A model generated the notes under the pieces. It was not told the DNA's origin. It worked only from the letters and a program-made list of their open reading frames with translations, and made no database searches. A stretch of 64,000 nt of DNA from Cyanobium sp. Aljojuca 7A6 (GTDB taxonomy: Bacteria; Cyanobacteriota; Cyanobacteriia; PCC-6307; Cyanobiaceae). The DNA lies in the NCBI RefSeq assembly GCF_024346455.1, contig NZ_JAGQCY010000007.1, positions 62,001 through 126,000 on the forward strand, in the 5' to 3' direction. Position numbers and translations under genes: made by a program. Below are positions 53,960-62,040 of this stretch, piece by piece. Numbering within the stretch: position 1 is the stretch's first letter; each line of letters opens with the position of its first letter.

Positions 53960-55291
53960 TCAGCCAATCCCCCCCACCACCGGCCACCAGGCGTCCGCCG
54001 CCACCAGCTCCGCCTCGCTGAGGTCCGCCGCCCGCCGCGCCTCTGCCGCCTGGCTGTCGAGCAGGGAGCCGTGCAGCGCTTCCCCCAGGGCCTGGCGCAG
54101 CAGGCCACTGGCGGCGAAGGAGGCCGAGGCCTCCGCCAGGCTGGTGGGCAGGCGCGGCACCGCACCGGCGGGCAACTTGGCCGGATCACCAACCACCGGT
54201 GGCGGCAGGGTCCGGGGGCGCGCCAGGCCGTCGGCCACCACGGCCGCCGCGGCCCCCAGCAGCAGGTAGGGATTGGCGGCCAGGTCCGCCACCTTCAGCT
54301 CCAGGTGGGCCGGGACGCCATCGGCCGCGGCGGGGACCAGCCGCAGGGCCGCCTCGCGGTTCTCCACGCCCCACACCTGGAAGGGGGCCGACCAGGAGCT
54401 CGGGCCCAGCCGCCGGTAGGACACCGCCAGGGGGCAGGCCAGGGCCATCAGGGCCGGCAGTTCCGCCAGCAGGGCCGCCAGCACCCCGGAGCCCGGCGCT
54501 TGGAGGCCGGCCTCCCCGTCACCGCCCTCCAGCAGCGGCACCCCATGGCGTTGCAGGCTCAGGTGCAGGTGGCCGCCGTTGCCCGCCCGCTCCAGGCTGG
54601 GTTTGGGGCTGAAGCTGCAGCGCCAGCCGAAGCGGCGCGTCACCCGCTGGATCAGCAACCTGGCGTGCACCAGCCGGTCGGCGGCCTGCAGGGGTGTGCC
54701 CGGCGCCAGCGACAGCTCGAACTGGCTGGCGCCGTATTCCGGGTGGAACTGCAGCCAGGGCAGGCCGGCCGTCTCCAGGGCCTCGAGCAGGGTCGTGGCG
54801 TAGTCGAGGCCCTCCATCAGCCGATCGGCCCCATAGGGCCCACCGGGGACCGCCGGCACCGGCGAGCCGTCGGCAGCGGGGCTGGCCACCAGCCACTCCA
54901 GCTCGAAGCCGGCCCACAGTTCCACCCCGGCCTGCTGCAGCAGCTCCTGGTGGCGGCGGCACAGGTGGCGCTGGTCGCCCGCGTAGGCCACGCCGCTGCG
55001 CTCGAAGCGCTCCCCCGGCGCCCAGGCCCAGCCGCTGCCCGGCTCCAGCGGCGCCAGGGCACCGGCATCGGCCCGCAGGCGCAGGTCGCCATCCGGCCGG
55101 GCCAGGCGATGGGCGGCAGCGATGGTGCCGTCGGCGCCGAAGGCATCGGCCACCGGTGAGAAGCCCACCCCCACCGCCACCGCCGCCTCAAACGCGGCCA
55201 GCGGCACCACCTTCACCAGCGGCGCCCCCGCGTGGTTCACCCAGGTGATCGCCACCCAGCGGATCCCCTGCTCTGCCAGCACTGCGGCCAT
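53960..55291 (-). CDS. glutamine synthetase-like ligase (GS family, not housekeeping GlnA)
   Basis: 443 residues with the GS beta-grasp and catalytic domains. FELEWLV near 140, NGGHLHLSL near 250, VWGVENREAALRLV near 330 and LELKVADLAANPYLLLGAAA near 355 match metal, ATP and glutamate-site blocks. The N-terminal part is shortened, and the adenylylation loop of GlnA is absent. It resembles gamma-glutamyl-amine synthetases or FluG-like proteins; the acceptor amine is unknown. ATG 55291 chosen. It is divergent (44-bp gap) from an isochorismatase-like amidohydrolase gene. Confidence 0.82.
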   Translation of the reverse strand: MAAVLAEQGIRWVAITWVNHAGAPLVKVVPLAAFEAAVAVGVGFSPVADAFGADGTIAAAHRLARPDGDLRLRADAGALAPLEPGSGWAWAPGERFERSGVAYAGDQRHLCRRHQELLQQAGVELWAGFELEWLVASPAADGSPVPAVPGGPYGADRLMEGLDYATTLLEALETAGLPWLQFHPEYGASQFELSLAPGTPLQAADRLVHARLLIQRVTRRFGWRCSFSPKPSLERAGNGGHLHLSLQRHGVPLLEGGDGEAGLQAPGSGVLAALLAELPALMALACPLAVSYRRLGPSSWSAPFQVWGVENREAALRLVPAAADGVPAHLELKVADLAANPYLLLGAAAAVVADGLARPRTLPPPVVGDPAKLPAGAVPRLPTSLAEASASFAASGLLRQALGEALHGSLLDSQAAEARRAADLSEAELVAADAWWPVVGGIG

Positions 55292-55335
55292 CGGCAAGGA
55301 GGGAGTGGACACAGGTCCAGCAAGCGTCTGCCCCC

Positions 55336-56004
55336 ATGATTGGACGGATCGCCGCCGCCTGCATGCCGTCGAGCTCACCCGCGGAGTGGCTCCACCCGGG
55401 CGGCACCGCCCTGCTGCTGGTGGACCTGCAGCAGGGCACCTGCGGCGACGCCCAGCCCCGGCCGGATCCGGACTTCGATCGCCGTTTCCGCGCCACCACC
55501 CTGCCGAACGCCCAGCTAGCGCTGGCGGCAGCGCGGCAGGGTGGCCTGGAGGTGATCCACACCCTGATCGCCAACCTCACCGCCGACGGGCGCGACCGCA
55601 GTTTTGACTACAAGCGCTGCGGCATGGGCTTCCCGCCCGGCAGCCGCGCCGCCGAGGTGATCGCCGAGCTGGTACCCCTGGCCGATGAGCTGGTGCTCCC
55701 CAAGAGCTCCTCCTCGCCCTTCAGCTCCACCAGCCTCGACTACCTGCTGCGCAACCTGGGCATTCGCACCCTTGTGGTGATTGGCCTGCTCACCGACCAG
55801 TGCATCGACCACACCGTGAAGGATGCCGCCGACCGCGGCTACTGCGTCGTGTGCGTCCACGACGCCTGCCAGGCTGCGACGCCGGAGCGCCATGCCGCGG
55901 CCCTGGAGTGCTTTGCCGGCTATGGCGAGCAGATCAGCAGTGGGGACTTCGTGGCGGCACTGAAAGCACAGCCTTGCCCTCAGGCGATCGGCTCCGGGTC
56001 GTAG
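55336..56004 (+). CDS. isochorismatase-like cysteine hydrolase
   Basis: 222 residues. The catalytic triad is readable: D30 (LLLVDLQQG), K123 (VLPKSSSSPF) and C156 (LLTDQCIDHTV) after a cis-peptide region. The family includes nicotinamidase, ureidoacrylate and N-carbamoyl amidohydrolases and true isochorismatase; no siderophore genes are nearby, so an amidase is more likely. It may work with the divergent GS-like gene in amide/amine metabolism (inference). Its 3' end overlaps a small opposing gene. Confidence 0.88.
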   Translation: MIGRIAAACMPSSSPAEWLHPGGTALLLVDLQQGTCGDAQPRPDPDFDRRFRATTLPNAQLALAAARQGGLEVIHTLIANLTADGRDRSFDYKRCGMGFPPGSRAAEVIAELVPLADELVLPKSSSSPFSSTSLDYLLRNLGIRTLVVIGLLTDQCIDHTVKDAADRGYCVVCVHDACQAATPERHAAALECFAGYGEQISSGDFVAALKAQPCPQAIGSGS

Positions 56005-56327
56005 TACACGCCGGAGACGTTGAACGGGGGCACGCTGGTGACGTACTCCGTCGTCAGGCTGGCGGGGTCGAAGGCGATGATCGTCCGGGTCCGGTCGAGC
56101 CACTGCACCCGGTCGGCGCCGGTGACCGTCAGGGTGGCCACCCAGGGACCAACGACGCTGTCGTTGAGATCGAAGTCGCCGCCCTCGGGGTGGCGCTCGT
56201 AGAGCTTGACGACGCCATGGGCCAGGACCCGGTCCGGGTCGCAGAGCCAGAAGCCGGTGCGGCCGGCCAGGATGATTTCTGAGACGCGGGAGTGCCCGGC
56301 CGCGGCGAAACTGAGGTGGACGGCCAT
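55980..56327 (-). CDS. hypothetical protein, 115 aa
   Basis: Beta-rich, soluble protein starting MAVHLSFAAAGHSRVSEIIL. Hydrophobic and polar residues alternate, with WLDRTRTIIAFDPASLTTEY in the second half. No family recognised. The gene overlaps the end of the isochorismatase-like gene by 25 bases. The 168 bases between it and the LuxR gene show nothing. Confidence 0.55.
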   Translation of the reverse strand: MAVHLSFAAAGHSRVSEIILAGRTGFWLCDPDRVLAHGVVKLYERHPEGGDFDLNDSVVGPWVATLTVTGADRVQWLDRTRTIIAFDPASLTTEYVTSVPPFNVSGVYYDPEPIA

Positions 56328-56495
56328 CGTGCGCTGAATTGCTGCTGAGGTCTTGGGGGAGCCGGGGGGGAACGGCTGGCGATGTCCCGGCTTGGCATCG
56401 GGAGGCCGCTCGGTTCATCCCCGTCCTGACCACCATCCCCTGGAGCAGCCTCCGCCCGCATCCCCAGAACGGGGGATTGGCCCAGAGCAGGGGGT

Positions 56496-57206
56496 TCAGC
56501 CGGTGACCGGGGTGCGGCCCTCCAGGGCCGATTCCAGGTTGATCAGCCCGGCGGCGATCGACTTGACGACGGCCTTGGTGCGGTTGTCGACCTGGAGCTT
56601 CTGGAAGATGTGCTTCACATGGGTCCTGACGGTCTCGGTGCTGACCACCAGTTCCTGGCTGATCCGCTGGTCGGTCAGGCCCAACATCAGATGGTTCAGG
56701 ACCACCCGCTCGCGCTCGGTCAGCGGTTCGATCGGGGCCGCGGGCGGCTGCTGCCGCAGCACCGCCGCCACCGGCTGGGGGTAGTAGATGCCGCCGCCGG
56801 CCACCACCCGCAGCGCCGGCATGAACAGGCCCGACTCGAAGCAGATGCCGTTGCAGCCCCGGGCCAGGGCCTCCCGCACCAGGGCCTCGTTGGCATCGTC
56901 GGCGATCAGCAGGGTCCGGATGGCGGGATCCAGCGCCTCCGTGCGCTCCACCAGCGAGAGCCCGGTGCCCTCCTGCAGTCTCTGGCTGACCACCAGCAGG
57001 GACGGCCGCTGCCGCTTCACCAGCCGAAAGCCTTCCTCCTCCGTCGTGGCGGCCCCCACCAGGCTCTTCTGAACCGGGGTGATGCACATGAAGGCCCCCA
57101 GCCATTTCATGTGCTCCAGGCAGGCGACCGTGGTGAGCCCGGCCAGGATGTCCTCGAGGTCCTCCAGGAGGGCGGGGATCCCCGGGATGAGCTCCGTCAG
57201 GTCCAC
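56496..57206 (-). CDS. LuxR/NarL-family transcription regulator with degenerate receiver-like domain
   Basis: 236 residues. The C-terminal LuxR helix-turn-helix (about 165-225) is complete: LTERERVVLNHLMLGLTDQR, then VSTETVRTHVKHIFQKLQVD. The N-terminal part (about 55-150) has receiver-like spacing (SLLVVSQRLQEGTGLSLV, TLLIADDANEALVREALARG), but the phosphorylatable Asp position is not obvious. It may therefore sense something other than phosphorylation. Targets unknown. Followed by a 103-bp gap to vapC with no clear site. Confidence 0.85.
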   Translation of the reverse strand: MDLTELIPGIPALLEDLEDILAGLTTVACLEHMKWLGAFMCITPVQKSLVGAATTEEEGFRLVKRQRPSLLVVSQRLQEGTGLSLVERTEALDPAIRTLLIADDANEALVREALARGCNGICFESGLFMPALRVVAGGGIYYPQPVAAVLRQQPPAAPIEPLTERERVVLNHLMLGLTDQRISQELVVSTETVRTHVKHIFQKLQVDNRTKAVVKSIAAGLINLESALEGRTPVTG

Positions 57207-57309
57207 GGCTGGCGGAACATGCGGGTCCCATGTTGGCGCGGGTTGGATCGATCTGGGTCACAGGGGCTCGGCTGAATCCCGCACCACTGAGCTTGCCGCC
57301 AGAGACGCT

Positions 57310-57738
57310 TCAATCAGCCCCGATCAGCCGGGCCTCGAGCCCCAGCTGCCGGGCGGCCCTCACGAACGGCGCATCCAGGCTGCAGAGGGTGGCGCCCCGT
57401 CCGGCGGCGATCGCCAGGTGCAGCGCATCGGCCGCCCGCAGGGCCGTGGTCCAGCCGCGCAGACAGGCGTTGGCATTGCGGAAGTCCTGGGGTTCCACCT
57501 CCAGCATCAGAAAAGCCGGCGCCAGGCTGCGATCAAAGCCCTGCAGCACTGCCTCAGCCTGCGAGGGGCTCAGGGCCCCGGTGCGCAGCTTGAGCCCGAG
57601 AGCGGAATGGAGCTCGGTGGCACTCCAGGGGCTGATCGCCAGTGGCGCTGGGGCCTGCTCGAGGAAGGCCGCGGCGGCGCCGGAGTGGGCCTCCGGTGTG
57701 AGGGCCGCCAGCAGCACGCAGGTGTCCACGTACAGCAT
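57310..57738 (-). CDS. PIN-domain toxin (VapC family)
   Basis: 142-residue ribonuclease-fold toxin. The acidic site is formed by D5 in MLYVDTCVLLAAL, Glu in WSATELHSAL near 42, Asp in LRAADALHLAIA near 103, and the later LCSLDAPF. VapC proteins typically cut tRNA or other RNA to stop growth. Its ATG overlaps the antitoxin stop (TGATG), so the antitoxin is made first. Confidence 0.93.
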   Translation of the reverse strand: MLYVDTCVLLAALTPEAHSGAAAAFLEQAPAPLAISPWSATELHSALGLKLRTGALSPSQAEAVLQGFDRSLAPAFLMLEVEPQDFRNANACLRGWTTALRAADALHLAIAAGRGATLCSLDAPFVRAARQLGLEARLIGAD

Positions 57739-57974
57739 CAGGAGCCGCCGTCGTCCCGCAGGGCTCGCATCGTCTCGACGCCGCCGGTGGCCTGATGGGG
57801 CAGGGAGTCCCGCAGAGCCTGGAGCTGGGGCAGGAGATCGCGCACGGCCTGCCGGGGAACCAGCTCAGCGATGGCTTTGCCGCGTCTGGTGATCACCACC
57901 GGTTGGCCTTGCTCTACCGCATCGAGCAGGCTCGACAGCTGGGCTTTGGCCTCCGCCACCGTGACCTGTCGCAT
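57738..57974 (-). CDS. antitoxin of the Phd/YefM family
   Basis: 78 residues from MRQVTVAEAKAQLSSLLDAV; an ATG at 57986 would add four residues. The N terminus is the Phd/YefM DNA-binding motif with VVITRRGKAIAELVPR. The C-terminal tail is the expected disordered toxin-binding arm. Phd-type antitoxins commonly pair with PIN toxins. A perfect operator palindrome lies directly upstream of and overlapping the start region, fitting autoregulation by the complex. Confidence 0.9.
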   Translation of the reverse strand: MRQVTVAEAKAQLSSLLDAVEQGQPVVITRRGKAIAELVPRQAVRDLLPQLQALRDSLPHQATGGVETMRALRDDGGS

Positions 57975-57976
57975 GG

Positions 57977-58000
57977 AGTTGGTCATCGAGATGACCAACT
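57977..58000. promoter_or_regulatory. operator-like perfect palindrome at the toxin-antitoxin start
   Basis: AGTTGGTCAT and its exact complement ATGACCAACT flank four bases (CGAG), a perfect 10-bp inverted repeat. It lies just before the antitoxin ATG at 57974. On the minus strand the bases upstream read TCTAAAGT, a possible -10. Such a site would let the antitoxin-toxin complex repress its own operon. The region 58001-58304 upstream shows no gene. Confidence 0.7.
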
Positions 58001-58304
58001 TTAGACGGGATCCTTTGGTGGGACCCAGGCAGGAGTGGCCAGCGCGCGCCGTCTGTTCATCCCCCCTGCAGCCACCAGCCCCGCTGGTTGCGTGCGATCG
58101 CTGCGATGACGAGGCCAAGGAAGTGGCAGGGCCCACCTCAGTGGCGGGCCAGGTGCCGCCCGGCTCTGGCGAGGGCGATCACTGTTGTGATGGCGGCTGC
58201 CATCCAGACGGGCCTGCACGGAAGCGTTGGCGCTGCGGCAACGCCCCATTCCTGCGGCACGGCATCAAAAAAGGTTCTTTTCCCATGTGAAGAGTTCATT
58301 GGTG

Positions 58305-59232
58305 ATGGGCGACAAGAGAATGACATCGGACAAAGTCAGCAAGCAGCCACCAGCCGAGAGCTCTTCGCTCGATGACCTTCTGAGTCGGAACAAGGACATC
58401 AAAAGAAATGTCGATGAGTCTGGTGCTGAGCTCGGCGATGTCAATGCTGTATTCGACCAAGAGCGGGGCGTATCTCAGGAGATTGTTGACGCCTATGCTC
58501 AGAATAAAGCAACGGAACGATCTATCGTCGTCTCAGGCTTGGCCCTTGGCGATGTGAATAGAAGTCTTGCCAATGAAATAGAGGCCTAGCAGATGTCAGG
58601 GGTGAACTTGCTGACGCGAAGTTCCAGCTGGATGAAGCCCGCGTTGATTTGCTGGATTCTCGTTACCAAGCGGACGAAGCAAGGAGGCAGTTCACCCTTG
58701 AGGACCCACTGACTCATCTGCCCAATCGATTGGGCTTTGAAAAGCGTCTGGAGCTTGCCCTGGCCCAGGCCAAGCGTCATGGTTGGGGGCTCGCGGTTTT
58801 CTCCATTGATGTGGATGAATTCAAAACCAGCAACGATGCCCATGGTCATGATGCGGGTGATGAGGTCTTGCAGATGGTGGCTGCGCGCTTGGCGTTAGTG
58901 GTGCGAGAGGAAGACATGGTCAGTCGCTGGGGGGAGGGGATGAATTCGTCTGCCTTTTGGTGGAAGTTGGAAGTCCTGAAGATGTTACGCATGTAGCCAA
59001 GAAGATGGTGGCGAGTGTTGCCGAGCCCTTTGTTCTCCGTAAGGAGGTTCTCAGGGTGCAGGTCAGCCTTGGAATCGCCATCTTCCCCGCCCATGGACAT
59101 GCTGCCGAGATCCTTCTCAGAAATGCCGATCTGGCGATGTATTCGGCGAAAGGAGAGAAGGACCGGATCGTCCTCTTCCAAGGCCCTGAGCCGGCGAAGG
59201 CGGCCTTGCCCATCGGCCCTGCAACGTTCTGA
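58305..59232 (+). pseudogene. broken diguanylate cyclase (GGDEF), two frameshifts
   Basis: Three frames join into one protein. An N-terminal coiled-coil-like region (MGDKRMTSDKVSKQPP, ELGDVNAVFDQERG) is read in one frame to a stop at 58587. Another frame gives GLADVRGELADAKFQLDEAR and the GGDEF domain start (EDPLTHLPNRLGFEKRL, FSIDVDEFKTSNDAHGHDAG). A third carries GGDEFVCLLVEVG and VQVSLGIAIFPAHGHAAEIL. The shifts lie at about 58577-58587 and in the G-run at 58929-58934 just before GGDEF. Either two single-base losses (or two-base gains) or sequencing error. Local GC is lower than the surroundings. An ORF caller would split it into fragments. Confidence 0.8.
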
Positions 59233-59248
59233 AACTGCCCGTCCTGGC

Positions 59249-59401
59249 TCAGGATGATCCGCCCAAGGGCTTGGCCAATGAGGCGTCTTGCGTCACCAGC
59301 TCGATCCCCTCCTCGCCGGTGTGTGAATTCGGGGGCTGGTTCACGAGGGAGCGGGCCATCGCGACGCGTTGCTGCGCCCCACCTGCGCGGTCTGGGCGGG
59401 A
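59249..59401 (-). pseudogene. remnant of an ABC transporter ATPase (MacB/LolD-like)
   Basis: The minus-strand frame reads GGAQQRVAMARSLVNQP and then TGEEGIELVTQDASLAKP. These echo the ABC signature (SGGQQQRVAIARALVN) and the D-loop/H-loop zone (TGEE..LVTHDP.LA) of MacB/LolD-type ATPases, with the Walker B region deleted between them. No start or Walker A. It is a decayed fragment between the broken GGDEF gene and tRNA-Val. Confidence 0.5.
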
Positions 59402-59434
59402 AGAGCCGCCTGGCCTGGCACGGCGATGCCCTGA

Positions 59435-59506
<72 letters not shown>

Positions 59507-59581
59507 GATGGCGCCATTCTGGCGGAAGGGGCGCCGCGGACCGTTGGCCGGTACGTTGCCGGCAGCGTCCGAACTCCGGCG

Positions 59582-60118
59582 ATGGCCAGCGGCCGCAGCC
59601 ACGATCGCGCCACCCGACGGCTGGCCCTGCCGTTCGGGCTGCTCTGGTGGCCGGCCCTGGGGCCCGTGGGCGCGGCCGTCGCCGCCGGCGCCTTCCTGGT
59701 CGGCGGCCTCTGGCTCTCCCCCGATCTCGACACCCACTCCAACGCCAGCCGCCGCTGGGGGCCGCTGCGGCTGCTGTGGTGGCCCTACCGCCGGTTGCTC
59801 AGCCACCGCTCCCTGTTCTCCCACAGCCCCCTGCTCGGCACGAGCCTGCGGCTTGGGTGGCTGGCGTTAATGGTGCTGGCGGCCTGTGCCGCCCTTGGGC
59901 CCCTGGGGGCCCCGCCGCCTGGCGACGTTCTGCAGCGGGGCCAGGAGCTCTGGCGCGCCCAGCGGCCCCTGCTGCTGACGGCCTTCGTGGGCCTGGAGGC
60001 CAGCAGCTGGCTGCACCTGCTCCAGGACGGCGATCCAATCCCCCGGTTGCCGCGCTTGTTGCGTCGCTTCAGCGGCAAGAGCCGTCGGCGCCGGAGGCCC
60101 GCTGGTCCTCGCCCTTGA
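59582..60118 (+). CDS. DUF2227 putative metal-binding membrane protein
   Basis: 178 residues. It opens GRSHDRATRRLALPFGLLWW, followed by SPDLDTHSNASRRWGPLRLL and RRLLSHRSLFSHSP. The conserved His/Asp pattern of DUF2227 proteins may bind metal. Three to four hydrophobic segments follow or surround it, and a basic tail (KSRRRRRP) ends it. Widespread in cyanobacteria, function unknown. It begins 75 bases from the tRNA 5' end, on the opposite strand. Confidence 0.85.
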   Translation: MASGRSHDRATRRLALPFGLLWWPALGPVGAAVAAGAFLVGGLWLSPDLDTHSNASRRWGPLRLLWWPYRRLLSHRSLFSHSPLLGTSLRLGWLALMVLAACAALGPLGAPPPGDVLQRGQELWRAQRPLLLTAFVGLEASSWLHLLQDGDPIPRLPRLLRRFSGKSRRRRRPAGPRP

Positions 60119-60335
60119 GCCGCTCAAGGCTTGCTGGACGACTGGCGCGAATAGCGCCTCCGATGAACAGTGGGTCCGATTTAGCGGAGATAAGCTCCCA
60201 CGACCAGAGATGGGGGTTGTTTGCCGATGACACAGCCGCACCTATCCAGTTCTTCTGCTGCCTGAGCCCACCCCCATGAACCAGGCCCTCACCACAGCCC
60301 GAAAACCACGGTTCACCTCGGCCTTTCAGTGATTG

Positions 60336-60869
60336 ATGTCGGTGCATTGGTGGATGGCAGGCTTCTATCTGCTGTTGTTCATCGGCGGCGCCTTCATGGC
60401 CCAGCTGAGTCGGGAGGTGTCCTTTCGCGGCTCCCTTTACGACGTTCACAAGTCGATCGGCCTGCTCACCATCGCCCTGCTGCTTTGGCGGATCGTGGTA
60501 CTGCTTCAGGTGTGGTGGAAGAAGTACACCCGGCACCTTCCTCGGCTCAGTCCGAAGTGGTGGCGCAACATGCTGCTGCATGCCTTGCTTTATGGCTTCA
60601 TGGTGGTGGTTCCACTGGCCGGATTGCTGCTGTCCAATTCCTTCAAGGCAGGAAATGTTGCTTTCTTCGGCCTTGTGATTACCGATCTGTTTCCAGAGAA
60701 CAAGGCGATGGTGGATGTGGGCCGCAGCCTGCACTTCTGGCTTTCTTATACCTTTCTCGCCTTCATCGTTCTGCACACCATCGCCCAGTGGCGAGTGGCG
60801 CAGGCCAACCTGCGCCGGCTGGGCGACACCATCAAGCGCCTGCGCCCCTCCGATGTCGCTCCCAGCTGA
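60336..60869 (+). CDS. cytochrome b561-type membrane protein (CybB-like)
   Basis: 177 residues, four predicted helices. Haem-ligand His candidates lie in SVHWWMAGFYLLLF at the start, LYDVHKSIGLLTIALL, MLLHALLYGFMVVVPLAG and LHFWLSYTFLAFIVLHTIAQ. It probably moves electrons between quinol and a periplasmic acceptor. ATG 60336 chosen after a TTG. The 217 bases before it hold nothing recognisable. Confidence 0.88.
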   Translation: MSVHWWMAGFYLLLFIGGAFMAQLSREVSFRGSLYDVHKSIGLLTIALLLWRIVVLLQVWWKKYTRHLPRLSPKWWRNMLLHALLYGFMVVVPLAGLLLSNSFKAGNVAFFGLVITDLFPENKAMVDVGRSLHFWLSYTFLAFIVLHTIAQWRVAQANLRRLGDTIKRLRPSDVAPS

Positions 60870-60892
60870 GGCGCCCTGGGCGGGGCCCCGCT

Positions 60893-61993
60893 TCAGCAGC
60901 AGGAGCCGCTCGTTGCAGACGTCTTTGCGGGAGTGGCTGCCGCGGCTGGGTCAGCCGTCGTCGCCTCGGGCCCGCCGAACGGCAGGGCCGTGCCGCAGCC
61001 CTCAAACAATCCGTAGTGGCGGCTGAAATCGCCGATGAAGTCGAAGTGGGGCGCCAACCGGCTTTCGGCCAGCATGCGGAAGGTGTTGCCGCAGACCGGA
61101 AACACCCGGCCCGTCTCGATGCGGTGGTGCTTGTCGAAGGGCAGGGCGTCGGGGTGGCCGGCGATGCTGCCGCGGTAGATCACCGCCTGGCCGTGGTCCT
61201 CGCAGGCGTCCTCCAGCGCCTCGATATGGAACAGGCGGTAGGTGGCGGAGAAGAAGCGGATCGCCCCGGTGCGCCCGGCCAGCTCCGGGTCGGTGATCTC
61301 CAGGGGGCGGTCGTCCACCAGGCGGGCATCGGCGAAGCCGGAGCACCGCGCCAGCCGCAGGAAGTCATTCCAGTAGAGGGCGCCGCTGAGGCACTCGCCG
61401 TGCAGCACCGGGTCGTGACGCAGGGCTTCGGGCACGCGCCGATCGGCGTAGACGTCGGCGAAGAAGAACTCGCCACCGGGCTTCAGCAGCCGCCGCACCC
61501 CGTTCAGCACCGCCAGCTTGTCGGGCGAAAGGTTGACCACGCAGTTGGAGATCACCAGATCGAAGCTGCCGGGCTCCAGGGGCAGGGCCTCCAGCTGCTC
61601 GATGCGGCCCTCCAGGAAGCGCACATTGGCGTAGCCGAACGCCTCGGCGTGGTGCTGGCTGTGGCGCCGGGCCACCTCCAGCTGCTCCGGCGTCATGTCG
61701 ACGCCCACCACCTCACCGCCGGCCCCCACCAGCTGGGCCAGCAGATACACATCGCGGCCGCTGCCGCAACCCAGGTCGAGCACCCGCAGGCCCTCCAGCA
61801 ACGGCGGCACCACCAGGCCGCAGCCGTAGTAGCGGCTGAGCACCTCGGGGTGCAGGCGGGCCAGCAGGGGGCGCAGGGGTGCGGGCACGCTGCTGGCATC
61901 ACAGCAGGCGTTGGTGCGCAGGTCGGCGCTGCTGCTCAGGGTGGAGCCGTAGTACTCCTGAACGCTGCGGTGGAGGTCGGTGGCGCTGGTCAT
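60893..61993 (-). CDS. arsM: arsenite S-adenosylmethionine methyltransferase ArsM
   Basis: Methylates As(III) with SAM. The SAM fold has VLDLGCGSGRDVYLLAQLVG near 71 and VGVDMTPEQL near 97. Arsenic-binding cysteines are C151 (VISNCVVNLSPDKL) and C201 (HGECLSGALYWNDF). A vicinal pair C30-C31 and a terminal Cys pair (SGSCC) are also present. 366 residues. Starts 47 bases after the reductase gene stop in the same direction. Confidence 0.93.
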   Translation of the reverse strand: MTSATDLHRSVQEYYGSTLSSSADLRTNACCDASSVPAPLRPLLARLHPEVLSRYYGCGLVVPPLLEGLRVLDLGCGSGRDVYLLAQLVGAGGEVVGVDMTPEQLEVARRHSQHHAEAFGYANVRFLEGRIEQLEALPLEPGSFDLVISNCVVNLSPDKLAVLNGVRRLLKPGGEFFFADVYADRRVPEALRHDPVLHGECLSGALYWNDFLRLARCSGFADARLVDDRPLEITDPELAGRTGAIRFFSATYRLFHIEALEDACEDHGQAVIYRGSIAGHPDALPFDKHHRIETGRVFPVCGNTFRMLAESRLAPHFDFIGDFSRHYGLFEGCGTALPFGGPEATTADPAAAATPAKTSATSGSCC

Positions 61994-62040
61994 GGTGGGG
62001 GTTAAGGGGCGGGTGTGTCCTTGGTGCGGTGGGGTGGAGC

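Noticed and set aside
58138-58326. Small minus-strand frame upstream of the toxin-antitoxin pair
   Set aside because: No ribosome site, no homology pattern, and it overlaps the start of the broken GGDEF gene.
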